A stretch of DNA of 64,000 nt from Diaporthe sp. PMI_573. Taxonomy: Eukaryota > Ascomycota > Sordariomycetes > Diaporthales > Diaporthaceae. How positions within the stretch are numbered: position 1 is the stretch's first letter; every line of letters starts with the position of its first letter. Position numbers and translations under genes: made by a program. Location: assembly GCA_021399435.1 (NCBI GenBank), contig JAJTUP010000025.1, forward strand, positions 124,001 through 188,000, read 5' to 3'. Below are positions 10,316 through 19,280 of this stretch, one piece after another. The notes under the pieces are model-generated. The model saw only the letters and a list, made by a program, of their open reading frames with translations, was not told the DNA's origin and did no database searches.

Positions 10316-11785
10316 AGCGGTATGCAATGTTGGCTGCCCCTATCCTATCGTTGTGAAGAATGAATGTTGATGGATTATTTGCAGAGTGAAACAAGACAAA
10401 CAAGCACCTGTTCTGTTCGAGCTGTGTTGTCAAGCCAACCCCCAGGGCACGAGTCCCTGAGGATTGGGGGAAGTAGGGTCTTATCGATAGCCCTAACCCT
10501 GATGTGGATGAATTCTAAGTGGTTCTGCGCTTGTCGATGGAACAACAACATTGATAATTCTTGCTTTGATACAAACAGACATTTGCTATGGCATAGTGCT
10601 GTACTTAGAAGAAGTCCACTGTTGCTCTCAGTATATTCGCAGATTGAGTACAGACACTGATTTTGTAGAGGATCACCCAGTGTGCGCTATTTTACTTCAT
10701 GCTGCTGCAGCTCAAAACTGAGGAGAGCCAAACTAACTGAAGATGGCAGTGAGTTGCGTAACACTGGCATAGGTACTCCAGTAGAGACAAGCCATGGCAG
10801 CTATACTCGAAAGTGAGCAGACCTTGATAATCCTTTATACTATCTTTTCTCTGGACTTATTTCAAGATCGAAAAATTGAGGCGCAGCTGCGAAGTTATTC
10901 AAGACTACCAGCCACAAGTTTTAATCCATTGGCAGAAGTGGATATCACTGCGACCGTGTATTAGTAACATTAAGGTTTCAAATGCTCCGCACCTGAGACA
11001 ATATCAACCAAATTACTGTCAAATTTATCCTCGTGAAAAGGGCATGTAATCGTGCTTCAAGTTTGAATCTTCGCATAGTGAACATGCATGCTAGGTGCGG
11101 TCAGCGTTGAAATGCATTCGAGCAGATGACCGAGCTTGGTGCTACAGCTCTCAGCCACTTGTTTTATGTTACACTGCAGCGGGCTATGCCAGTGTATAGG
11201 CTGAGAACCCATGAAACATCGTTCCACCTAGTCATCAGCCGGGCTGCGGTGTAATATATGCCCGAGGTGGATCCATATGAGGCCTCCATCGGTTCATGTA
11301 TCAACCCCGGCAAACGATGGTCTGCATTATTGCCGAGTACTTGTTTCACAAGTGCTTTCCACCTTTTTTGTCGCCTCTTCTTGGTGGTTATGCGCACTTT
11401 GCTATTCTACGGCTGCCATCAGTGTATGACGCCCTATGTGTTCCCAAGTTTTGGAACTTTACAGTGCCTGTCGCTGTCTTTACTATCAGCACGCAGTTGA
11501 AAGGTGTGCAGACTACGGGACAAGGGGACATGGGATCACACAACGGACCATCTTGGTCGGCTATGCATGCATAGATCATTCACCTCATTCAGGGGAGTAC
11601 TCATCGGAGTATGAAGAGAACGTTTCCTTCTTAGCTTCCTATTCCGAAAGAGCCCTCAACACATCCTGAAGGTAGAGTAAAAACCTTTCGATTGCCTTTA
11701 GTTTGCCGTTATTCACTAAACCAGGTGGAAATAGATTCAACAAACACTCCTTGGGCCATCACTCAGGAGCCCTGGAGGAGAGACA
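10316..11785. other. Intergenic, no gene recognised
   Basis: About 1.5 kb between the NYN gene start and the HET pseudogene. It is moderately AT-rich. Short open frames on both strands show no known motif. No terminal repeats or transposase remnant were seen by eye. Confidence 0.45.
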
Positions 11786-13692
11786 ATGTTGAATTCAAGC
11801 TTAGTCTCGTCATCATCCCCCAATGCCGGCAGACTCCCAAGCTTCAAGGACCCTCAATCAGTATATGAGGCATTGTTGATCGGCAAAGGCGAGTTTCGCT
11901 TGTTGCAAATTGAGCCGGCTGAAAGCTGCACCACCCAAATCACCGGCGAACTCTTCAAGGCATCGCTTGATAACCATCCACCATATGAGGCGGTATCATA
12001 TCGGTGAGAACGGACCGAAGAACCTCATTTTCATCATAGTCAATGGAATCAAGTTTCCGGTGGGGAGGAATATGTTCTCAATGTTGGCAGAATTTCGACG
12101 CCGGTCCTTTCCCTCTTCTCCAACTTCTGGACCGATAGTGTTTGCATCAACCAATCTTGTATACATGATCGAAATGAACAGGTACAATTGATGGGGAAAA
12201 TCTACTCTGGAGCCAGCCTCGTCCGTATGTGGATCGGGACCGAGTCCGACTCTGCCGCCCAGGCTTTCGATTTGATTCACCAGTGTGGACAGGTTGGTGA
12301 AAAGTCGGAGGAACTTGTCGCAGCCACTGTTATACAGAACGAGGCCGCGACAAAAGCACTTACGAAATTGTTGGAACGCGACTATTGGAATCGTATGTGG
12401 GTCTTCCAGGAGATTGTCCTAGCTAAGGGCGCCGTCGTACATTGTGGCAGACTACAAGCGCCATGGTCAACTTTGAGATGGCTCGATGTTGTCTCGTCCA
12501 GACACGTACCTTGGCTCTCAGCTCAGACCGAGCATCCATGGATCTTCGAGTTTCGCAAGGCTCTTTTCAGAATTGCACATTTCTGTATCAGTCCAGGCGA
12601 GGCCCGCCATATTAACAACGTCCTTCATCCAACAAGGAACTTACAATGCCAAGACCCCAGGGACAAGTTGTACGCGTTGCATGGCGTTTGCGAAGCTTTG
12701 AAAGGGATTGTGGAAGTGGACTATTCTGTCCCTGTGCGGGACGTTTTCACGGCTTTTGCCAAGAACCAGATCCTTCAAGAACGTAACTTGTCTCCGTTGC
12801 TGCTGGTCTCTGGACCCCACTCAATGGAAACAACATCAACCTTCCCTCCTGGGTCCCTGATTTACGCAACATGGGTGGCGTCGATATTCGCTACCTTGCT
12901 GGGAATCATATCAATTCCTTCGACGTTTCTGGTAGCGCTATCTCTCTTTACGATGTGTTCTATCCGGTCAAGCATGGCGACTTTTTGGAAGATGACGGGA
13001 ATAGCGTTCTGAACATACACGCTACACTTTTCGACTCTGTCCAATGCCATCGGGCGCTCTCAGGAATCACCAATTCAGACACGAGTCGCAAGGAATTGAT
13101 CAAGGCTTTCTGCTTGTTGACTGATGAGGGCAGCTTTTCCATATGGAGGTTACGTCAACTTTTCGAGAGCCTCATTTTCGGCGACAAAACAAGTCTTCTA
13201 CAACATCCTCCACCCCGCGAGCGGCAAATCCAAGAAAGGGCAAAGAGGCTGGTGCTCGGATTTTACGAAGACTTATGCCGGCTTTTTGGCCCTGAACCTG
13301 CCTTCACCGACTTTTTAAGGCTTCTCGAGTGTTGCATGTCAGAATCTAAGGGCTATAAAACTCTAGAGGAGGAGGTACGACTCTGTGATCCAGAACAGTT
13401 GCATTTGAATCAGATGGAGTATTTGATAAGAGCAGCAGAAACTACCGACCGGCAGGCAGGCTCAATGTTTTTCACTGCTGCTGGACGCTTAGGCATTGGG
13501 CCTCGCAGTGTGCAACGAGATGACGTGGTTGTTATTGCCCGAGGTTGCCGGGTTCCGTTGGTACTTCGCCAATGTGCACCTTATTACAGGCTCGTCGGTC
13601 CAGTCTATGTTTCCGGCATAATGCAAGGAGAAGTTGTACGGCATCATGAGCGAAAAGGTCCTCTGAGCTTTGAACCTGTACAGCTTGTGTAG
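11786..13692 (+). pseudogene. HET-domain paralogue broken by three frameshifts
   Basis: Three reading frames encode consecutive pieces of a HET protein that aligns end to end with the intact gene at 4282-6213. Frame A (from ATG 11786) ends at a TGA at 12005-12007, directly after YEAVSYR, where the HET motif needs SYRW. The next conserved block (ENGPKNLIFIIVNG...NMFSML) continues in a second frame to about 12100. The frame then returns to the first for DSVCINQS, QLMGKIY, YWNRMWVFQEIV and DPRDKLYALHGV, up to about 12805. From LPSWVPDLRN onward a third frame runs to the TAG at 13692, through GRLGIGPRSVQ..D and YYRLVGPVYVSGIMQGE. An intron cannot explain the first break, because the region between carries conserved HET sequence. 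The locus should not make a full HET protein. Confidence 0.88.
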
Positions 13693-13992
13693 GCTAGTAC
13701 TTGCGAAGCAGCATGCCCCCGCTTTCGCCCAACAATAGTATCGAAAAGTGCTGCTGCTTGGGTGGCCTCATTGCCGTCGCAGGTGCTGAGCAACAAGGCA
13801 AGGAGTAAGGAATGGGTGCCGAGTCTCTATATCTGTGATCACAAGCAAGGGATCCGTTCCACGTGGTGAAGCAGGAGTTATGGGAACTTCAGGACGGACA
13901 GAAAGCAGGGCAACTTGCTGCACAAAGCCAATCAACGCTATGAAAGGATATATCACGGACCATTGATGCTTGGTGAGGAAACCGTATCTCTA

Positions 13993-14458
13993 CTACCCAT
14001 CAACCAAGCCTTTCAACCTCCCCTTGTCCAAAATCTCACCCTCAACTAGCCTTCCCGTCTCCTTGACCTCGCCATCTACTCGCTCGTAACGCACAAGCGT
14101 GGGAACATTGTGAACATTCCATATGGTTCTGAAAACGTTGGTTGGGACTCTCCATCTACAACAAACGAAATCAGTAGAATGCTAGGAGAGGAGAAAATAG
14201 CAACGCAGTGCGAAGAAGGCCTAGAGCCACATACTCTGGTCTCTGTCCAACCTCGACAAAGGCCATATCGGGTGAGCCTTGGGCCCCAAAGGCGGTCTTC
14301 AGATGAGGGAGCGCGGCTCTCACATCGGGACACCATGATTGCCCAGTCTCGGGGAGATCCGATGTGGTAAAGGTGATAAAGAATGGGGCTGGAGACTCAG
14401 CAGGTATTGCGAGCGCGTTCGCCGCGGCCGGCAGCGTGAAGTTGGATATGATGGTCAT
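13993..14458 (-). CDS. Thioredoxin-like protein, TXNDC17/DUF953 family
   Basis: On the minus strand, exon 1 is 14458-14235 and exon 2 is 14155-13993, separated by a 79-bp GTATGT..TAG intron; the product is 128 residues. Splicing yields VGQRPEWRVPTNVFRT, then NVHNVPTLVRYERVDG, which matches the TXNDC17 fold (cis-Pro loop VPTL). The active-site region reads SWCPDVRAALP. Mammalian TXNDC17 has WCPDC, so the second catalytic Cys is replaced by Val and only one redox Cys remains there. Fungal members with CPDV are, to my recollection, common, so this may be normal for the group. It acts in the cytosol, probably as a one-Cys redox or binding protein. It lies on the same strand, 356 bp downstream of the STAND-FGE gene. 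Confidence 0.87.
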
Positions 14459-14814
14459 AGCTATGCCGAGTCTGTCCTTGTAGATCTGCAGTTTAGGCAC
14501 ACCCGGAACAAGGCTTCGCGATGCGTAACAATCAATGCTAAAACTTGGCCACTAGCTCTGGAGGCAGAGCAAGTCGCGGCCCTGGCAGTCTGGGCCCAGA
14601 TCTGAATACCAATTGCGACATACGGCTCCACTATTGTGTTTTCGACTTACTTATCAAAATGGCACCGGTCCGGGCCGATTCCTATGATGGTACCGGCCCG
14701 AAGTTTGCATTGATACCAATGGACGTAGAATTCAATCCGACAGACTTGCGCGGTCAACTCGGGCAATAAGACACAGACATCGGCAAAGAGGTAATTACGT
14801 ACAACCGCTCATAA
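14459..14814. other. Intergenic spacer with a GC-rich inverted repeat
   Basis: Upstream region of the thioredoxin-like gene. It contains CGGGCCG (14671-14677) and its inverse CGGCCCG (14694-14700) around a 16-base spacer, within two similar CCGGT/ACCGG-rich patches. It could be a regulator site or terminator-like hairpin; unproven. Confidence 0.4.
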
Positions 14815-16926
14815 TTACAACCTGGCCACGACGACCCGGAACCCATTGCCGCGCCAGAATCCAGAAGGCTCAAGACTTCCGCGGTATACACAATTCGCCT
14901 TGATCTTGGGGCTCGAGAAGCATCCGCCACGCAACACCCGCCGCACCTGCTCAGGCGCGTCCAACGCTTCCCTACCATCATCCCGCCAGGGGTAGGGGAA
15001 GGAAGGTGTCGCCATGTCCTCACCCCAGAGCGTTGTACACCATTCCCAAATATGACCAGCCATATCGTAGCAGCCATAAGGTGACCTCCCCCGGGGGAAT
15101 ATACTAACGGCACATGTATTGTTAAACCCAGTCTCTTCGCTATTGGCCGCGTTGTCCTGCCATGATGTGCCCCAAGGGTAGACCAGACCGTCATTTCCAG
15201 CGTCATTTTGATCACCTCGTGCCGCCCGCTCCCACTCTGGCTCCGTTGGCAGCCGAACCTGATCCTCGGGACCAATCGTCCCATTTGAGCGCCAGCGGGT
15301 GGTAAGCCAAGCGCAGTAGGCCCTCGCATCGTGCCAAGTGAGATCGGTCGCTGGTACGTTCTGCCGCTCTGGGTCTGCGCCGTCGAGACTGAGCCACTCG
15401 CGATTCGTGTCCTGGATGAATGCCATGTAATGTTTGTTGACGACGGGGTAGATACCAATCCTGAAGCTCGACACAGCAATTGTTCCAACTGGTTGTGAAT
15501 TAGGATTGCTAGCAGAGCCCATAGTGAAAGTGCCCGCGGGGACGACTGCGAGGGCTTCCAGATCACGAGGATCACCCAGGCGAGATAGGATGCGGCCTGC
15601 CTTCTCCCTTTGACTGTCTGTTAAGGTACCGTGTGACACAATATCTAGCACTAGATCCCTAATTCTGTCCGTAAATCTCTCACTCGCCTCAGCGAATTCA
15701 GCCACCATCAAGGCGGAATATTGAGCCTCAGAAGATGGGCCGGACAGAAGTCCCTCAACAAGGGTTTCAACCCGCCCGGCCGAGCTGAGGCGACTCAAAC
15801 AGCTCCGGATAACAGGCTGAGCGGCCTGAGGATGCTGTTGGAACAACTTTACTATAGTATCCTGGTGAAGGCTGACAAGATGTCGTGCTGCAAGCAAATG
15901 TATGACCGCGCCGCAACGTAGCAATGGATTGTCACACAGCTCAGACGACAGGCCGTTGGTTTGTGGCTGTAAGCAAAGCCCATCCGAGAATTGGTGATAT
16001 GCTTGCTCAGCCAAGGCGTCTGCAGAAATTCTGTTTGCAGAAGCGACAGAAAGCCATTCGTCCAGAAGGTCTTCCGCTTTTTCACCAGGATCCTGCGCCT
16101 GGATTGCAAGAGCAAACAGGGCTGGGTTGCCGGCCGCTGCACCGATACCAATTTGACCCATGGCTTTGTCGGTGCCCAAAAGATCGAGAACAGCGATATT
16201 CCTCTGGGCAACCAGCAGTGGTAGCAGCTCATGTCTCGCAATATTCGACAAGGCCCAGTGCCTGCACGTGCTTGTTTCACCGAGTAGAAGGAGTCTTGTG
16301 TTTTTTGACCTTTTGATCTGCGTGGATAAGGTCGTAAGAAGAACTCGGGCTTCATGGCCTACTTTTTCAACCTGGTCAAGCACGATCAAGGTGGCACCCT
16401 GTTGTTGCGAACTTCGTTCCGTCGTGGCCGCCTCCAAGACTTTGGGAAGAATGGCCTCGACCAAATTTTGAAGATATTCTGCGCTGCTGACCACATAATA
16501 ATGGGGTAATACTTTTCCAAGGTCCCAAGTATCTCGGCGCACGTCACCCAGCTCATTACGAATGAGTGATCGGGGCTTATTAAAGCCATCTGTAGTCAAC
16601 TGGAAGCAGAGGTGTTTTGCGAACGTTGTCTTGCCGCTCCCGCTCGGCCCAGTCAACAGCAGGATCTGGTTGTCACGCACCAGCTCAAGAGCAGAGAAAT
16701 GGATAGGCGGCTCAGGCTTTTGTCCAGCCTTACGTTTCCTTAGGCCTTTAGCGGCCTTATCCTCGAATGTGAACCGCGCCAGGAGCGGGATGTAGCCACT
16801 GGCCAGGTCGATGGAACGGCCGCCTGGCAACGTGAGGAGTGGCTCGCTGCCGAAACGCGCGACGTCGTGTCGCCCAGTGCTGGGGAAATGGTTCGATCCC
16901 ATACTGGTTGGGGGGTTGAGGACCAT
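14815..16926 (-). CDS. STAND NTPase (NACHT-like) fused to FGE-sulfatase/SUMF1-type domain
   Basis: Intronless, 703 residues. Residues 27-90 are a lead-in with YIPLLARF, followed by a P-loop GPSGSGKT (93-100), a Walker-B-like strand ATLIVLD (178-184) and helical NTPase subdomains, as in STAND/NACHT proteins. A helical linker (about 330-455) ends in EKAGRILSRLGDPRDLE. From 461 to the end there is a formylglycine-generating-enzyme-like fold: VVPAGTFTMGS, IGIYPVVNKHYMAFI, PATDLTWHDARAYCAWL, RLPTEPEWERAARG, YPWG, DMAGHIWEWC, and RVLRGGCF...GNGFRVVVARL. The active-site Cys pair of true FGE is not evident (GGCFSSPKIKANC), so this is more likely a C-lectin-type sensor or ligand-binding module than an enzyme. 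The architecture is well known in bacteria and rare in eukaryotes. Start: ATG 16926 (an alternative is at 16902). The P-loop NTPase plus sensor layout fits signal transduction or defence (inference). Confidence 0.9.
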   Translation of the reverse strand: MVLNPPTSMGSNHFPSTGRHDVARFGSEPLLTLPGGRSIDLASGYIPLLARFTFEDKAAKGLRKRKAGQKPEPPIHFSALELVRDNQILLLTGPSGSGKTTFAKHLCFQLTTDGFNKPRSLIRNELGDVRRDTWDLGKVLPHYYVVSSAEYLQNLVEAILPKVLEAATTERSSQQQGATLIVLDQVEKVGHEARVLLTTLSTQIKRSKNTRLLLLGETSTCRHWALSNIARHELLPLLVAQRNIAVLDLLGTDKAMGQIGIGAAAGNPALFALAIQAQDPGEKAEDLLDEWLSVASANRISADALAEQAYHQFSDGLCLQPQTNGLSSELCDNPLLRCGAVIHLLAARHLVSLHQDTIVKLFQQHPQAAQPVIRSCLSRLSSAGRVETLVEGLLSGPSSEAQYSALMVAEFAEASERFTDRIRDLVLDIVSHGTLTDSQREKAGRILSRLGDPRDLEALAVVPAGTFTMGSASNPNSQPVGTIAVSSFRIGIYPVVNKHYMAFIQDTNREWLSLDGADPERQNVPATDLTWHDARAYCAWLTTRWRSNGTIGPEDQVRLPTEPEWERAARGDQNDAGNDGLVYPWGTSWQDNAANSEETGFNNTCAVSIFPRGRSPYGCYDMAGHIWEWCTTLWGEDMATPSFPYPWRDDGREALDAPEQVRRVLRGGCFSSPKIKANCVYRGSLEPSGFWRGNGFRVVVARL

Positions 16927-17331
16927 AGGATGGGCGAGACAGAGTGGTGACTTTTTCGGGTGCTCCGAATAAAGGCTACACGCCTGGGTTATTGTTGCAA
17001 GGAACGGTCAAGTGGACCTGGTCAACAGAGTCACTGCGAATATCGGACAGTTGTTTCCAGGGTCCCCTGCCATTTGGGAGCTAAGAATTAAGAGGTTGTG
17101 ACACACATGACCCGAAGCCACAGAATGGTTCCCCAAAGAGTGAAATAGGAACGCATTAGTAAATATTTTTTCATGAAAGCGCATGAAGCTGTTTGAGAAA
17201 TATTATTACTAGTGTTTGTCATGTTTCCAGGGTACTTTCAACGATGCTGTAGTCATGTGTACGAATATTTCGAGGCTCGCCTCAGACCCATTGGATCCAT
17301 TTGCAGATTATCTCTACTGATTCATTTCCTT
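16927..17331. other. Spacer between STAND-FGE and solute-binding genes
   Basis: 405 bp between two minus-strand genes; AT-rich in its second half. No coding sequence seen. It must hold the promoter of the STAND-FGE gene unless the two genes share a transcript. Confidence 0.4.
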
Positions 17332-18753
17332 TTACTCAATCGAGAGTATTCCTGACTGTCCAATCCTCAAGTCGTAAGGAAGATCGTGTTTTGTGGCCCA
17401 TATGATCTCAGGATGTGCAATGTACAGCCACGGAGGATTTTCCTGGACTCTCCGCAGTACCTTCGCATAGGCATTGGCGCGATCTTCATAGTCATTCTGC
17501 CTTCGCGCCTCCTGGAACAGGCTCTGGGCCTCATCGTCGTGATACCCCAGCCACCAAGTCGCGTGGGACGCGCTCGAGATCTTGTCATCCAGGACTCTGA
17601 AAGTACTATTTGGCGTAGAGTCAAAGAGAGCGAGACTGCCAATACGCTTATGGAACCCAATCGAGCGGGCGTATTCCGGACGGTTGGTCTCTACCTTAAC
17701 CTCAACGTCGAAGCCGACTTGCCTCAGCGACTTTGCTACAAAGCTGGATATCTTCTCTGCATGCTCAGGCATGTAGGTCGGCGTTCGTAATATTAGTGGT
17801 GTGGTTGTGTCCAGGCCCTCTAACAGTTCTCTAGCCCTTTTTGGGTCGTAAGGGATGGGCTCCAACTTGGCTTCAGGAAAGCCAAGATGGGCTGGGCTCA
17901 CAATCGTTGCAGAGGGCAATGCTAGCCCATGGTACACCTCTTTGACCAGAGCTGTGTTGTCAACTGCGAGATTCGCAGCAAGTCGTGCATCTGGGGAAGT
18001 AAAGATGCCTTCTGTGCAGTTCAAATAGTAAATAACCGATAGTGTGCTAGTGAGCCTGCCCCATCGAAGTGAGGGGTCGAAATCGACCAGATCGAGATCT
18101 TCGGCGCGCTCGAGGTTCAGGGCGGCGTCCGCTTCTCCGTCCCGGAGCAGCTGTATTCTTTTCGCTGCATCTGGTTCGTGTATTGCCACTATGGTGTGAG
18201 GAATATTTTGGCGAGTCGGGTTCAGTCGCTCTAGTGTCGCCCTCCCGATGCCTTGCTCCCGGTCAAATTCGGCCACGCGGTATGGGCCAGTTCCTAGTAC
18301 CGGCTTCCCATGGGCGTCGATACGCGACGGCCAGAATTCGCAAAAGATGCCCAATATATCCGCAAATGGCTCAGAAGTCTCCACCTTTACGGTGCCATCG
18401 TCCTCAGTTGAAAATTTGGTATTTGCGAAATATCGACTGTAACTCCATGGCATGTCGAAATAGTCTCGTGAGGTCAAAAAGCCTTCGATGTAGGCAATTA
18501 TCGTAGTGGCATCACAGGGTTTTCCATCGTGAAAAACGGCGCTGTCCCGGATATGAAACCACCATGTCCTCGCATCAGTTGAATGACTCCAATCATCAAA
18601 TAGTGCTGGCTCGACAAGACCATGTGGCTTCCATCTGAGGAGAGGCTCGAAGACAAGGCTCTTCAACGCCACCACACTGTTATCGTCTGTGACTTGTGTG
18701 GGGAGGCGAAAGTCGACATTCTCCAAGGAGAGTCGAAGGATTTCTGGCGTCAT
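17332..18753 (-). CDS. Bacterial-type solute-binding protein family 5 (DppA/NikA-like), no signal peptide
   Basis: Intronless, 473 residues from the ATG at 18753; an in-frame GTG at 18822 would add 23 residues but no signal sequence. The fold of SBP_bac_5 proteins is followed throughout: SLVFEPLLRWKP, ALFDDWSHSTDARTWWFHIRDSAVFHDGKPCDA, PVLGTGPYRVAEFD, AAKRIQLLRDGEADAAL, LAANLAVDNTALVKEVYHGLA, YDPKRARELLEG. In bacteria these capture peptides, nickel complexes or opines for ABC importers, or act as sensor domains (SgrR). Here there is no signal peptide, lipobox or ABC permease nearby, so the protein is probably cytosolic and a binding protein rather than part of an importer. A divergent MFS transporter starts 527 bp away. 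Bacterial origin by transfer is likely (inference). Confidence 0.87.
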   Translation of the reverse strand: MTPEILRLSLENVDFRLPTQVTDDNSVVALKSLVFEPLLRWKPHGLVEPALFDDWSHSTDARTWWFHIRDSAVFHDGKPCDATTIIAYIEGFLTSRDYFDMPWSYSRYFANTKFSTEDDGTVKVETSEPFADILGIFCEFWPSRIDAHGKPVLGTGPYRVAEFDREQGIGRATLERLNPTRQNIPHTIVAIHEPDAAKRIQLLRDGEADAALNLERAEDLDLVDFDPSLRWGRLTSTLSVIYYLNCTEGIFTSPDARLAANLAVDNTALVKEVYHGLALPSATIVSPAHLGFPEAKLEPIPYDPKRARELLEGLDTTTPLILRTPTYMPEHAEKISSFVAKSLRQVGFDVEVKVETNRPEYARSIGFHKRIGSLALFDSTPNSTFRVLDDKISSASHATWWLGYHDDEAQSLFQEARRQNDYEDRANAYAKVLRRVQENPPWLYIAHPEIIWATKHDLPYDLRIGQSGILSIE

Positions 18754-19280
18754 GGCAATCTTCTCATGAAGAATTCTTGAAGCTGAGAGTTGTTGTAGAG
18801 AATGGAACAGGAATGATGACACGTTCGTGAGCCAAGGTTGGCGGAAGACGAAATGTGTTTACACAGTTAAACTCGTGACTTGTTTGATCCTTGCATAGAT
18901 ACGGTTATTCAGGAAGTTTTGAGCATTTCCAGAGACAGATCGAGCCCTGCTACGATATCGGCGAATGGTGCCGGGTTTTAGTGAAGACGATAGAGTGGGG
19001 CGCGATAACGACATGGGGTTTCATGGTTACGACATCCGTGGGTGTCGTTCAAATGCTTGCGTATTAACAGATGCACGTAAGATTTTGGAACGTAGAAGAG
19101 GTTAGTCTGATCGGGAAAAATCGTTTACGTTAAGGGGCCCAAAGTATATAGCGATCGGGACTCACTGACAGATTATCCCGTAGCCTGCAGCTGCCGCGGT
19201 TGGTGTCGAGCCATTTGAGTGCGTATCACGTTGCAGAAACCGCTACTTATCTTTCCCTCCCCGAACTGTCGTTCCGCAAG
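18754..19280. other. Divergent promoter region, solute-binding protein / MFS transporter
   Basis: The 527-bp head-to-head spacer could co-regulate the two genes. A TATATA run near 19145 lies about 135 bp upstream of the MFS start. Confidence 0.45.

Noticed and set aside
12003..12110. Intron as an explanation for the break in the second HET locus (GTGAGA at 12003)
   Set aside because: The putative intron would remove sequence that is conserved with the intact paralogue, and it would not explain the third frame change near 12805.
14661..14700. GC-rich inverted repeat as a transposon end or attachment site
   Set aside because: Arms are only 7 bp with no partner copy or target duplication seen; recorded only as a spacer feature.
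18754..18822. N-terminal extension of the solute-binding protein from the GTG at 18822
   Set aside because: Non-ATG start, no gain of a signal peptide, and the family similarity begins after the ATG at 18753.
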